NCBI GenBank assembly: GCA_000310025.1
Contig: FN649738.1
Location: 2,005,656 to 2,069,655, forward strand
Origin: Ectocarpus siliculosus
Lineage: Eukaryota; Sar; Phaeophyceae; Ectocarpales; Ectocarpaceae
Direction: 5' to 3'
Length of the DNA: 64,000 nt
Shown here: piece by piece, positions 1 to 12,469 of the stretch
Layout: each line of letters begins with the position of its first letter
Numbering within the stretch: position 1 is the first letter of the stretch
Notes under the pieces: generated by a model
Told to the model about the DNA's origin: nothing
The model's database searches: none
What the model saw: the letters and a program-made list of their open reading frames with translations, nothing else
Made by a program: the position numbers and the translations under genes

Positions 1-242
1 GAAGAGGGTTGAGGTCGCTGTCGTAGGGTGCAGATGAGACCAGAGGTAGCCATACAGAGGAGTGTTGAGTCAGCCCACTGCAGTGACAGTTATTTGGGTC
101 ACGTTCGTCGCACAAACCGTGCTTGCAATTTGAGATCATGTTGGAATGCAGCAAGAGCTGTTGAGAAGTATGTGGACGCTGAAGTGCAGAAATAGAATGG
201 ACTGCGCGTTTCGATAAAGAAGAACCCACCGGCGGCGACCAG
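1..242. other. Left edge, intron or upstream sequence of the first gene
   Basis: No exon can be supported here. The reading frame of the first gene is open from about 217 onward. A CCAG acceptor lies at 239-242, so this stretch is probably intron, with any earlier exon outside the window or unrecognised. Confidence 0.4.
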
Positions 243-3200
243 AACACAATGTCTCAAATTTATTTGCTCTGAACAAGCTCTGCACACCTACCGACTTCCC
301 CACAATCGGTCCACAGGTCGCTCGGGCCGACGCCCTCCATCTTCTCGCCACAAAGCTCGCAACATCAGTTGCGGGCGCGATCACACAAGGGACACAATAC
401 AACAGGGCGCAGCTACTATCAGCGATGCCTTGTCAGATGCCGCAACAGTCTCACGCGCGTGCGACAATTCATGTGGACCCGCCACCAGCCATCGACCGGA
501 CTGCCCTGAACGGTCTCCGGGCGTTTCTGTCGATGCGTCTTTTTCGATTCTTCGCTCACAAAGACGAAGTGCTGAGTGCCGACTCGAACGCCGACGGTGG
601 GGGCGACAACTCAGGCGGGCCTGCTCCTTCGGGCGGCTACGACGCTGATAGCCTTAGCCGAAGAAAAGGAAAGCACAAAGCGCGCCGGCGGCGGGGCGGG
701 CGCTTTCAGCTGGTCCCCCTGCGACTGCTGGAAGAACGCGGAGCATCCGGTGGAGGTCACAGCTTCGGGGGCAAGAGTAGCAGAGGCAAGGGGCCTGGTA
801 TCGTGCGAAACGGTCGCGGGCGAGGGGTGGTCCCGCGAGACGCAATCGGCCAGTTACTCAAGTGCTGCTGGGCGCTAGTTCCAGCTGGCGGGCCGACGGG
901 GACAGACGTGCCGGACGACGGCGCTCACGGGACGATCATGCCTGTCCCGGAGAAGAGGGCAGAGGCGGAGGCAATAGCAAGAATGTTGTTGGGGGCAGGG
1001 AGTAGAAGAAGGAGCGAAGGAGGGGGGCGAGAGCGAGGAGGCAGGCCTTCCGTCGGGCGGGTCAGTGTCGACACTCGAGAGGGGGAGGCGTTGGTGGCTG
1101 TGGTGGAATTCTTGCAGGGAGGAGGGACTATGGAGGTGAGCGCGTTCGAGGGGTGAGCCTGAACGGTTCGGGGAATCGTCGTGCGCGTGTTTGGTGGCGC
1201 TCTTTCACGTAAGGTTGTAGGGGAGGTTCTTAGACAGGCAGGCCTGGCTCGGTTGGTGTCGCTGTGCGATCTACGCACTAAAGAAAATATGTTAATGTTT
1301 TATTCTAGTCTACCATGTACGGCTCTCTCTGACCTGTGAGTCACATCCCCATGCCCCGCGTCCTTCTCGCGCCTAGACGCTCCGAATGGTGACCCCGTCC
1401 AACCAACAAACGCCCGACCAACAAGAAGCCGACGACGACGTCATAGAGCCACCAGCTCCCGCTCCTCCCGCGTGCCACCCGGGTGTGGTGAGCCCCCTGA
1501 CAACTCTAGGCGTTGTGGTGACTCTTGCGGAAGCACTGGCGGACTGCCTCCTCACCGGTAAATGTCGCCGCGTCTCTGCCTTGTTACCGCAGGGGTAACA
1601 ACCGAATACAGACTGTGTACATAGTAAGGGTTGCGCTTCTGCGCTAGCGAACACACGTGCCTAAGGACTGATAGGTAGGCGTGGTCGTTTACGTCGCTGT
1701 TGACAAATTGTGCAGCACTTACATGCAGCCGAACCTCGCTCCTTGTTTGTCGTGGTGCTAGTACTGATGTGCTCCTCGAGCTGAAACCACGCACCTACCA
1801 CGCGCTTCTAAACTTTTGTTGTGTTTTTTTAAGTGTCGCTGCTGCCGCCCGCCATCGCCCTCCCCCCTGCGCATTTGCCAACCATCTAGGAATCTCGTGT
1901 CCACGGGCGATTCATTTCTCGCGAAAAGCTTCCCGCTGCGAAGTGTCCCGAGTCGAACCTGCCGACGGCCACCACGTTGGCGACGGCGGTGACGGCGGTC
2001 CGACATCAGGGAAGCCCGAAGCACCTCTGGTTCTGTGGGCTATCGCAGATGTTTTTACTCTGCTTGCAGCGGCCACGCGTGTGGCAGACGGCATCGCAGC
2101 GCCGTTGGGGGGACTATCGAAGCAGCCGCAGACACGGGCCCCTGAGGGCCTTTCGGAGATAATTTCCTCCCTTCCGGCTGAGACCCTAGGTTTATCGCGA
2201 GGCTCCGAGCTGAACGCGACGGTGGTGGGGGTGGAAGAAGGTGACGATAGCGATAGCGGCGGCGCGATGGGGGAAAGAGGTGGTGCTACCAGCAGGCGGA
2301 GGGGAGGGGGAGGAGGGGAAGACGCATCGGGACAGAGCTCTCTGCTGTCTGCGACGTCCGCCCTTGTCTTTGTCAGGGAGTTTTTGGGCTGGGCCGAGAA
2401 AGAGAAGGGCAAGAGCCCGGCGGCGCTCGTGGCGGAAGGATGGGATGGTGGCATTGGCGTGTGGCTCGGGCTTGTTCACTCGGTGCAGACATTATCGCGG
2501 GCGTTGAAAACAACTAGGGGTAATTGCAGTCGAGATGGGGCCGGGGGAGTCTCAGTTGGAGGGGCGGCGACCCAGAACAGTGACCCGTGTGCTGAGGCAA
2601 TAGCTCTAGCCGTATTCCAGCTTCGAACAGTGGTGGGCACGCCGTCGGCAGCAGTCAGTGTTGTAGACCCGTCGGCTGAGGCCTCCAAGACGACCGTTTC
2701 CTCCGACGAGCGTTCGGCCGGCGCGGCATCTCCGTCGGTAGGACACGGCACCGCAAGAGGCACGCATGAAACCGACTCGCCCATCATGCACCAAACATCA
2801 CGCCGCCCCCCGCCGGGCAAGATGATAACGGGTTTCCTGACGAAGATGAGTATGAGGTGGAAAACGGCTTTGCCCTGGGGCCTGCCGAGCGTCGCACCCC
2901 CCCGCCGAACTTCCCGAAGGCTCGAGCGTAGGAGCCACCGTCGAGGCGGCGGTGACGGCGGCTGCGGTGGGCACGCTGTCGCCGGAGGCGTAAAGGCGGA
3001 GGCGGAAGACCTCTTCTTCGCCCTGCAAGCCGAGTTGCTACGCTCCGAGCGTTTGGTGCTGTCCATCCTACTAGTAGGCCCGAACGCCAGCCTAGCCCAA
3101 CGGGGCTGGACGATGCGAGCTGCGCTTGCCTCGGCATGCCCTCGCCAGCTTGCAGAGAACGTGGAGGAATGGCGATCACCACCCCCCGGCACTTCAGCGG

Positions 3201-6200
3201 CTTCAAGTGCTGCTACTAAATGTGCGCCCGACCGGCCACGCGCGTTTTCCAGGAGAGAGGAGCCACCGGAGTCAGGCTCTGGTCCTGCACGAGGTGCGGC
3301 GAGTTCTAACGGGAGGGTCGTGAGGGCTACCCTTCGAAAGAGCGCGACACTGGCTGGCGGTCGAAACGGTAGCGATGCCGCGGCAACGGAGCAAGAGTTT
3401 GGAGGGAAGTTGGGCCGGGCCAGCAATATGGGAGTGGGAGGACGAAGAGGGCTGGTAGGGGCTAAAGGAGTGCGCGAGGGTGGTGAGGGGGGAGACAAAT
3501 GGAATGGGCTCGGGGGCTTGTGCCGACTCGCAGCAGCGGAGATGCGAGAAGGCTTGGAAACCGGGCTGTCTGTGAAGCTCTCGCACGCCTACCTGGATCT
3601 CATAGAGCTCCTGGGCAGTGCTGCATTGGAGCACCGGTCTTGCGCTCGGCGAACACCCAAACCGAACGCCGCCGCCGGTCCTGCCGAGACAAGCGCCGCT
3701 GACAGGAGTTCGGAGCAGGGCTCTGCTGGTGCATGTTGGGGCCAGGCCGATGACGCCATGAACACCGGTGACGGGAACAAGGAAGATGCGGGAGGCGTCT
3801 TACTTTCCATCGTCACATGCCACACCGTCAGCCAGTCCAAGCTCTTCAACAGGTTGGTCCGCGGCGCCGTCCGATTGGACGGCATCGGCATCAGTCACCA
3901 CCCCCAGCCGCCCAGGAGAACCGCCGCGGCTTCGCTAGCAGAGCTACGGGCGCGGGATCGGGAGATCTCATGTGTAGCGAACCACCCCGATGGCGGTCAA
4001 GGCGGTGGCGGGGCAGGCTGCAACGGAGCAAACAGGGTGGAGGGGTTGCGAGCGGTTGCAGTGTCTCCGCCTTCTTTGGAGCGGAGCACTCGCTTGTTGG
4101 TTCACTGCGTGCGCTGGATCCGCGCACGCCACGGAAACAAGCGCGGTCGAACGGCGATACTGCTGTCCGAGGAGGACGGGAGCGAGTCAAGCGAGGAAGA
4201 AGGCGTCGGAGACGGTGGCGGGGACCGGGATAGGGACCTGCCGGACGCGGAGCATGCTTCTGGCAAGGGGAAAGGGCTTAGCGACTTGCGCGCCCGCGAT
4301 GGGCGGCAAAGCCGGTACAGCTTGTGCCCGGAAAAGGTTAAGTTCGCCTCCTCTCGGGAGTGCTTCGCCGCAATGCGCACGGCGTTGGTGGAATGCGAGA
4401 CCTCGCTGTCCTCGGTCGGTGGGGTAGATGTTGGTGGCGGCGGCGGGGCTAGCAGCACCGGCAACTTGGCCGACGTTTTGGCGACGGTTGCCTTCTGCCT
4501 GCGAGAGTTCTTCACGCCGGGATCAACTTCGACGAGGGTGAGGATGGCCGCGTGTACGACAAAGCGGCAGGCAGCAAAACAGAGAGGGAAGGGGGCCGAC
4601 AGCAACGGTCCTCCTGGCTCGCCCTCAGCGTCGGTGCCAGCTCCTGCCGAGGGAACTCGCGAGGGCAAGAAGGGCGACCGTGAGACAAGCGGCGATGTCA
4701 CTGGCTATGTCTCGCCCCTAGCCGCTCTCGGTGTGTTCCCGGATACCGTCAAGCTCTTGCTGATGCGTGTGCTCGAGCGAGTGTTCCTGGTAGGCAAGGG
4801 CGCACTTGCGTCCGCTTCGGCGACTCTGGCGAAACCTTCTTCCACGGCTACTGCAACCGTTGTGGCCGTACGTGCGGCACCACCAGCACCTCCACCGCTT
4901 TCACCGCCCCCTTCCTCGCCGCTGCCCAAGCGACGCCGCCAGCAACATGCGGCAACAGTAGAAAACGGGAAACCAGGCGATCAAGCGGGGGGTGCGCCGT
5001 GCAGAACGCCCGCCAAATGCGGCGGAACCAACTCTACCGAGCGCAGCGGTGGTTCGAGGGCGGCCAAGGACGGGGACTCCGGGTCGGGCAGGCGTCCTCC
5101 GCAGTCAAGATCGGTGTCCTCTAGCTCAGGTCGTCAGGGCAAGGGGGCGTCACAGGGGAACGGGAGAGCTGGGTCGGATGCTGCGGCCGCCGCTCACTCA
5201 GAATTGTCTAGGCTCGGGCAGGAAAGCGGGATGACGAAGGCACCGGAGGGGGCGCTTGATGCTGTGCTCGCGCCCGTCTTGCCGGCGGTGGCGCTCGCGT
5301 CGGGGGATTGCTTGCGGTTGATGCTGGCGGCGAGGACATGGGCTGAGGCGCTACGATTGAAGAGTCGAAGGGGGGGCGATGACCCGTGCCGGAAGAGGGT
5401 GAGGTTTCTTTATGAAAGGTCGTGGCTAGGGGGGGGGGGTGCGCCTCATCTATTGCTAACGCATCAAGTTCGTTGGACAAGGGGGGGTGCTTCTCTCCTA
5501 CGAGAAACGCAGCAACACTCGAATGCGTTGAGGTTTCTGCCAAGTTTTACATATATTGATGGCCTGTGTCATGCTCTTTCCATTCTAACGCGTGGCCATC
5601 ATGGTCTCATGTGGCGATCTGTTTTTTGACGATCGTGCAACATTCCCACCTAACCATGTGTCAGTTCAAAGTGATCTGCCGCTCTCTCTTGTTTGTATTG
5701 CATATTTCCCCAACAAAGTGAGTTTCACTCCCTTTCTGCCTCGCGGGGGGAAGAAGGGGGCGGGACGGGATATGGTTAGCTGGGTAGACGTAAAATCATA
5801 TGCCCTCCTCGTTGAATGAAATCCAAACGCACGCTCCTCCCAGTGAGTGAATAACCAAGGTGCTTGGGAGCCGTTGCGACGCACTCGCAGCGTTTTGTAC
5901 GAAGACGACGAATTGCTTCCCTTCCTGCTCTCGTGCACGGCACAGCAGCTCAACGCTAGCCTGGCGTATCTCTTGGTCCATGCCGATGCAGGCCTCAACA
6001 ATGCTCTTCAAAATCGAACGCTGCGAGCTAGAGATCGGGACGGCGGCGCACAAGACTCGCCAATTCCTAGAGCACTTCCAAGACGGTGAGAAGAACAGTG
6101 CGGTTAAAGCTGAGACCCGAAGTGGCGGCGTCAGGGGCGCAACAAGAAAACGCGCACGTGGTGGTTGTGACAAGGACGGTGGCGGCGGCGACCCGGCGAA

Positions 6201-6627
6201 AGCGAAGAAGCTTGAGCCGGGAGGAAGCACGACCATTAGTTGCGACGAGAACCTGGAGAGCGCCCTGCGGCTACTGCTGGCCGGTGCCGACACCGTTGCG
6301 GCGTGGCGGCGCGACTCTGCTGCAAAGGAAAAGAGCAGGGCTGCACGTCCGACGCATGGCGGCAAAAGAGGCCAAGCGCGCCGAGAACGGCAGCAGGGGC
6401 TAGGGCCGGGGGCGGAACACGAGGAGGGAGACGAGGAGGAGGCAGGGGGCCGGAGCAACAGTGTTAGACACCGGTTCACCGGAGCATCGGGAAAGAGAAG
6501 GAGATCTAGGCGCGCGCGGGTTAGGAGCCGCAACGTGGTGATCGATGGGTGGTTGGAGGAGGGGGGTGAGGAAGGAGGTAACCGGGACGACGCTTTCGTT
6601 GATTTGGAAGACTTCATCGAGGCTTGA
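243..6627 (+). CDS. Large protein of unknown function, 5' partial
   Basis: I do not recognise the family. Exons that join in phase are about 243-1135, 1377-1557, 1890-5418 and 5891-6627, giving roughly 1,780 residues. Supporting borders are GAG|GTGAGC at 1135, CTAG|ACG at 1376, ACCG|GTAAAT at 1557, CTAG|GA at 1889 and GCAG|C at 5890. The first in-frame ATG is at 425, but the frame upstream of it (from about 254) already reads like protein with leucine- and alanine-rich helices, so the true start lies further left. The protein alternates short hydrophobic helical blocks with long Gly/Arg/Ser/Asp-rich linkers, and ends in a basic stretch followed by an acidic C-terminus (DLEDFIEA). This pattern of helical blocks with disordered linkers would suit a nuclear or nucleolar scaffold, but that is only a guess. 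In the last exon the best frame seems to change near 5970-6010 (see findings). Long antisense frames here are shadows of the GC-rich coding strand. Confidence 0.65.
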
Positions 6628-7363
6628 TCACTCACCTGCGAATGACGCCTTTTGTTCGCAGGCTATCGGAAGGGATTACTCAGAATATTACGAAAAACTG
6701 TGTTGATATTTATAGTGTGCATTCATTGCAACAGACTTGCCCTCGTCAGCAATTTGTCCGTATAATCAGTCAGTTGTTTTTACCGTATTTAAGAAGTCAC
6801 CACGCATGTCGTTGTTGTTTAAGCATATGTATGCACATATAATGCATGGGGATTCGGATTTATCTCGTTTCACGGGGTGCGGGCACAGCTGCAGCGGCAA
6901 AAGCAGGGGAACGAATAGAGTGGTAGCCGGCTAAATCGAGACATTGCTTCATTTTTAAGCCGAGGGAATGCACCTTACATCGTGCCTGTGTACGGGGTGT
7001 GCTTGCGCATACCGATTCTGTCTGTGCCAAGAGATCCCGGTGCCGACTCATCCACCAAAGCAACAGGGTGCAAAATCTCGTCGCCCAGCTCTCGTTGAGA
7101 TCCTTGAAACAGGGTGCACGGTGAAGCATGAGGTGAAACACGCCTGTCCCAGCTGCTTCGCCCGACGATCAAGTTAGAGCCAGCTTTTCCCTCTACCGGT
7201 GCTTTTCCCGTTTCGTGTGGGACTTTCCGAAACACAAAAGGACGCTTCTCGCGTGGTTCGAACTCCCCGCACAGCGGCTTGTTCCTGAGTGTACAATGTC
7301 GTAGTTGGTATCTCGCACCGGCATCGCGTCAAGCGCACAACACATTACCACCAAACGTTCCAT
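6628..7363. other. Intergenic spacer between convergent genes
   Basis: This is the spacer between the 3' ends of the unknown-protein gene (+) and the methyltransferase gene (-). The + strand reads AT-richer than the flanks, as expected for 3' untranslated sequence. I see no gene or clear repeat. Confidence 0.5.
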
Positions 7364-10300
7364 CTACGACTTCCGTCGCCATACCGTCCCATCCGAACAG
7401 CCCCATTGAAATTTTCGCGCGTGTTCGCGGATAAGGAAGGGCATAGAACAGCGCCGTTCAAGCTCGAAGGCATCGTCGGCTTCCATTATCGACCGAATCT
7501 GGGAGGGTAGGGAAAGAGGGGGAGGGGGGAGGAGAGAGAGGAGAGGGGAGAGTCGCTTCAGAGAACGATGGTGGTTTGCTTGGTGTTGTCACGGATCTGA
7601 ATCTTGATCGAGCAACTTGCTTGGGTGTTCGATGCAAGACCGTGATAGGCTACTGCGTTGACGTTGTGGAGCCTTTGACTGCAAGACAAGGATAAGATAG
7701 ACACACCAGGACCTTAAAACAAAAAGGCACCGACCTGGGCAGGCCTGATCCGAGAGGACCACCATTAGCACCCACACAGTTAACTCGTATCAATTGATTT
7801 TGTTAGACTCAATAGCTCACCCGGTCGAAGCTGTCGACGTACTCCCCGTCCTGCTTGTCCGCGTCCCCTCCTTCTCGAAATCCCCCCAACCACTCCTGGA
7901 CAAAGTCATGCCAGAATCGTCATTGCGCTATTATAGATACATACGTGGCCCTGGACGAACATCGTGATAAAACACTTTTCTGGCCTGTGAACCTGTGAAC
8001 AAATCACCACCCTTGGCTGCATGACAATTGCTTGGGAACCACCGAGTCTGCCCCCGTGTGCACAGCGAGAAGGGGCCACGCCGACTCAAGCTCTATCTAG
8101 TCGATTCGCTCCGACGGGTAGGTGGAGACAAGCCAAACGGACGGACAATGCGAATGAGTACGCCCCCACCACCACCCCGCCCCGGGCGATTTGCTCACAA
8201 CGGTAATGTTCCATCTACCCCACATCTAGGTTCTGCGGGTTTGGGACAAACAACGCGTTCGTTGGGGGCACAAACGGTCCGCGAGTATCACCGGCGTTTG
8301 TCCCATCTTACCGACGTGGGCGTGTACTCCTTGAGCCACGAGTAGGGTGATATCAAAACTGCCACCCCCCCTGGCTTGACCAGGGCGGGAAGGTCTTCCA
8401 GAAATGATCGAGGCTTCGGCAACCTGAGGCATTGTACCAGTGCACCCAACATCAGGATTAGGTAAGGCAGCATCGGGAGGAATCACGTACAAATCAAAGG
8501 GACAACGTATCTGTGTTTCCTGGAATGAGAATAACGCACGAAGTCTACTGTATGCCCCCCCTGCCAAGTGTAGCCATGTCCGCCAAACGTGAAACGTTTG
8601 GGTAGCCGGGATACCTAATCAACCCATGGCACTTCTGCCCCCGAAAAAAATCACAACCACCACCAACGAAAAGCCGCCAGGAACCACAATTACATGGAAA
8701 TAAATCCATGGATGACGCACCGGCAGAGCAGGTTACTAGCGAGCACGGCGTCGAAAGACCCCAGTGCTTTCACGTCCAGCGAACAAGCGTCTCCCTGGGA
8801 AAACCTGGCTCGTGAAGGAACCGTTCCCTCCGGCAGAAATGCCTCCCTTCGAAAGACCGCCGACCCTTGCTCCAAGTACTCGTACTGTGTTCTGAACGAG
8901 GATCATTCGTTGGTTGTTGATGCGCACGGCGTGGGCCGGGGGCGGGGGGGGGAGAACTTGGCGACAGTGCCAGTTGCCAGCACAATACTGTTTATTATGG
9001 CGACAGTCCCTCCATTTTTCATGGTGAGACGTGTACTACACTCTTCAGTGTATGTAGAGTACTACACTTTTCAGTGTATTTTTTCGTACAACTACAACCA
9101 TCCAGGGTCACGCAGAAGGGGGGTAAACACCAAAGCTTTTTTCTTCTTTATTTTTATTCTCGTGCCCCACCTTTCTCCTGCGGTGCGTGCTGATCTGTAC
9201 TTTTATCGCGAGAAGGGTCCAGCCGTCTCTCTCCCTCGTCAACGGCGCTAACGTCGAAGTTTGGTACTCACGAGAGCTTTTCAGCTATTTTTCGCTTTCA
9301 CCTTGTTTCACCCGCAAGTTTTGTAAATTTTTCACCCCATGGGGATTCGAATTCACAACGTTTGCGACTAGCGGTTTCAGGATACCACTAGACCACCGGA
9401 GTCTACGAGTAAATAGGGAATCATGCTCGAAACACCTACCATTTCGGTGAAACAGAATGCTCCGTTTACTCTAGTTATTGTTTACCTTCCCTCCACTCTC
9501 ATCCGTTCGGCGGCCTCTACGAAACTGGCCGAAAAATCCACGCCCACGACCTGTGACGTCGGAAAATAATAAGGGCAGGGACAGAGGGGGCGTCCAACTA
9601 TAATCCCACGGGGTGATCGTACAAAGTTTTTTTTTTGGGAACAACAAGTGATCGCACGAATGAATGCTGCATCAACACGACGAAGATGGTGGTAATGGAT
9701 GGCTTTTGCATCGTGTCCAGTCGTGCCTCCCGAAGGAAAGGAGCAGCTCACGAGGCAGGCACGTGGAGAGCCACGCACAACACCTCCACGAACGGAAGTT
9801 GGGCGGAAAAGAAACATTCCCGCTTGGGCTCGTGGACAAGCATTGGTTTATGCGCATGGGCACACCAAGAACCAAAACCAGCAGCGGCAGCGGCAGCAGC
9901 AAAACGACGCTCCGGTTGAAAAAACAGAGTATCATGCAACACATGTGACATCCGTTCCATGTTTTTCAGCACAATGGCAGTCCAATAACGGCAACGAAAC
10001 CCGTTGCAGCCGCTTAGCCACCCGCCTTCTCGAACCTACTCTACTCTAACCCGCTCACCGTCCGTCCCCTACCTCGTCAAATGCCCGTGTCAGCTCGAAC
10101 GTGATCCCTCCCACGGCACACCCGACATCTAGCGCGCGGAGGGGGCGCCTGTTTGACCTTCCGGCCTTATACGTTTGCCCTTCGCCTCCCTCGCCAGTTA
10201 GCTGGTCTTTCTCTCTCTCCGGCGACGACGACAGAGGCAGTGGTGGCGATGTCTCCGTAGTCACGAGCGCCTCGGCACAAAGGCTTGCGCATCGCTTCGG

Positions 10301-10743
10301 AAAACCCAACGCGTCGGCCGGCCCGCAGTCATGAGGAAGGACTTCATCGGTGCTTGAGCGAACAAACGACATCAGGAAACCGAACGAAAGGAGGGGTGCA
10401 CAGCCGGGGGGGGGGGAGGGGGGTTGAAAAATACTCTCAACTATCGCAAGGTTTCACCTCAGCAATTGTCAAGTACTAGTCTACATATGTAGCATCTTGC
10501 TGTGTTACAGGGGGGTCCTACAATAACGCCACTTGCAGCTGTACCGACGTGCGGCATACTGTCAGCTAGGCACAACGTTTAACCTTGCCATGGGCCAGTG
10601 GGCCTCAGCTTGCCGCCTCACCTTCCAAAGTGAAATTGCAGGTATTCGTGGACCGCCCGCTCCCCCTCGTACACCACAGAACCGCTCGCCGCTGTGCTTC
10701 TCGCCGCATCAACGAAGGCGTTGCTGTTGGTGGTCGTCGACAT
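7364..10743 (-). CDS. 4-mercaptohistidine N1-methyltransferase (OvoA C-terminal type), stand-alone
   Basis: SAM-dependent methyltransferase related to the C-terminal domain of OvoA, which N-methylates the imidazole of 4-mercaptohistidine to give ovothiol A. Exons, in transcription order, are 10743-10622, 10352-10073, 9550-9486, 8891-8721, 8423-8312, 7895-7821 and 7498-7364. All have GT-AG borders and matching phases, giving 960 nt and 319 residues. Visible family blocks are VYEGERAVHEYLQFHFG (about 24-40), EVLPHDCGPADALGFPKRC (about 44-62), SAM motif I LDVGCAVGG (115-123), GVDFSASF (about 136-143), ARFSQGDACSLD, a FDAVLASNLLCRLP block, PGGVAVLISPYSWLKEYTP, EWLGGF, and the C-terminal MPFLIREHARKFQW with GTVWRRKS and a stop at 7364. 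The ATG at 10743 opens a 23-residue Ser/Thr/Ala-rich lead before the domain. There is no DinB-like or FGE-sulfatase-like sulfoxide synthase domain, and none is visible upstream before the next gene. A roughly 40-residue low-complexity insert precedes motif I. The family call is firm. Substrate specificity is inferred from the family. Confidence 0.94.
9131..9405 (-). repeat. tRNA-derived SINE (copy 1)
   Basis: Lies in an intron of the methyltransferase gene. Read on the - strand from about 9403, a tRNA-like head has an A-box-like TGGTCTAGTGGTA and a B-box-like GAATTCGAATCCC. A body follows, then an A-rich tail (T-rich on + at 9136-9160). The body words near TATCGCGAGAAGG recur in the copy at 12917-13235. 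Confidence 0.6.
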
Positions 10744-11159
10744 CCTGGTGTTCGTTTCAAGGAGATCGCCTTTGAGAGTGGGTGTTGGTTGACCACGGCA
10801 GACTAACTTGTACGACCATTATTTGGAGACATGTCTCCAACAATACTGTTGATGAGGGTATTGTCGTTGTTGGAGTCAGGACTGGTAAATAGCTATGTTG
10901 GCCAACACTTGATTTCATTCCAGGCTCTTCTGCTGATTGGTGCAAAACGTGGGCCATCGACTCACAAGCTAGCCGGTGGCTACGGCGGGGTGAACTGCTT
11001 CGGGATCGGACCGGGCAGCGGGGAGCGTGGGGGGGGATTGCATCGGTATTTGAGGGACAAGGCGATTGTGTGCACAAAATATCTACTGCTGTACGTGTGT
11101 AGGATGAGAACGCCTCGGTGATAGCAGAGAAAATAGACAAGAACTGTGTGTGAAAAAGA

Positions 11160-11590
11160 GAAAAGAGGGGATCGTCCTCGAAGGATGTCGGGGAGATTTG
11201 GACCCTTCTAAAGATCACCTCCACTCGGTTGCTATGTAGGCAAGCGAAAGTTTCTAGGGTTAGCAGGAAGCAGAGCGGCTGGCGGTGAGTCGATTCCCTT
11301 CTTAACGATCCAATGTGCGTGCAATGACGGGAGCGCTACAGTACGTCCTCCACGTTACCAGAAGTTCCACGAAATCGAATGTTCGAATGTCTCCGCGGTC
11401 CTCCATCTTTTTTTGGTGATTCCACCATTCTTTGGTGGGCGGTGGGATTTGAACCCTGACGATCTTCCTACCAAAATGTAACATCACTCGGACGTCAACG
11501 TAAAAGAGGTAATGGTCCTCAACCAACGTTGGGGAGATGGGACCTTTATATATAAAGGGCACTTCCATAAGTGGGGTAGATGCTTGAATG
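11160..11590. repeat. Dispersed short repeat, two degenerate copies
   Basis: Copies at about 11170-11224 and 11512-11575 share the pattern TCCTC(g/a)a..aacgttGGGGAGAT..ccct..., ending near CTTCCA or CTCCAC. Related copies occur at 59457-59515 and 59610-59663. A tRNA B-box-like GTTCAAATCCC lies on the - strand near 11440-11456, which suggests tRNA-derived elements. Confidence 0.5.
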
Positions 11591-12469
11591 TGGTGGCTCA
11601 TGTTAGCGTATGGCTTAGACCAAAGCACGAACGGTGTTCATGTGGAGCGCTCACTCGTTGGTATAGAACAGGATATAGGGCGTGAAGAAATTGATGACAC
11701 TCGCTGGTAATCAATGAGATCAGCCAAGAGCGGGGACGCATGACAGGCGTTCCCGGGGATGGGAAAGTCGCTGCGTAAATACGTAAATAACACACATGTG
11801 GAGGTCAGGATATGGAGATTCAGGGAGCACAGATACACGTACATGAAGAGTAGGATCTGAGAGGATATGTGATAATAGATTACCGTTCTTCGAGGGTCTA
11901 TGACTCTTACGATTCCCAACGGCTGCGAAGAGTTGATGAATCTTTAGGAGAATGGGATAAGGGTCCACGAAGGCTCGCCCACTCTCCTCGCCACCCTAGC
12001 TTGACTGAGTCGCTCGGTCACGCTTGGCATTCCTCGCATTCCTCGCTACATTGCACCAAAGGAAATACCCAACCTCCGGTGGCAGGACATAGCCACCACA
12101 CTCCCGGACTCTCTGCTCAGCCAGAGTAGAGAGCTTCCATACACAACAGTATTCAAAAGCGACATCGGGTTTAGTTCACATTTCCATTTAGTGTTTATTT
12201 CCAGAAGCCTACTTTTTGCTTCGCAAACACCGCATTGGTTCAAGCAACGCGAAGCAGTAGACTAACCCTGTGGGTGGAGTCTGAGAGTCTCCGGCGGATC
12301 GCTTCCGAGAGGCCTTGTTGTAAGTATTAATATCTGTAACTACGAGTCACAGCAGTACAACGGAAATGTAACAACAGGACCATGAGTGGCAACAATTTCT
12401 TGCTTCACTAATCCCTACCTACAGTGCAAAGGATGCACACCCTGTACAACTACTTTAGTTGGTAGTTGT

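Noticed and set aside
5796-6635. Long antisense frames opposite the left-hand gene (for example 2476-3498, 1912-2454 and 5796-6635)
   Set aside because: Pro/Ser/Arg-rich mirror frames of GC-rich coding sequence with no splice support. The + strand exons join in phase.
10533-10806. + strand open frames over 10533-10806
   Set aside because: They lie opposite the first methyltransferase exon (10743-10622, -), which is fixed by phase and family match.
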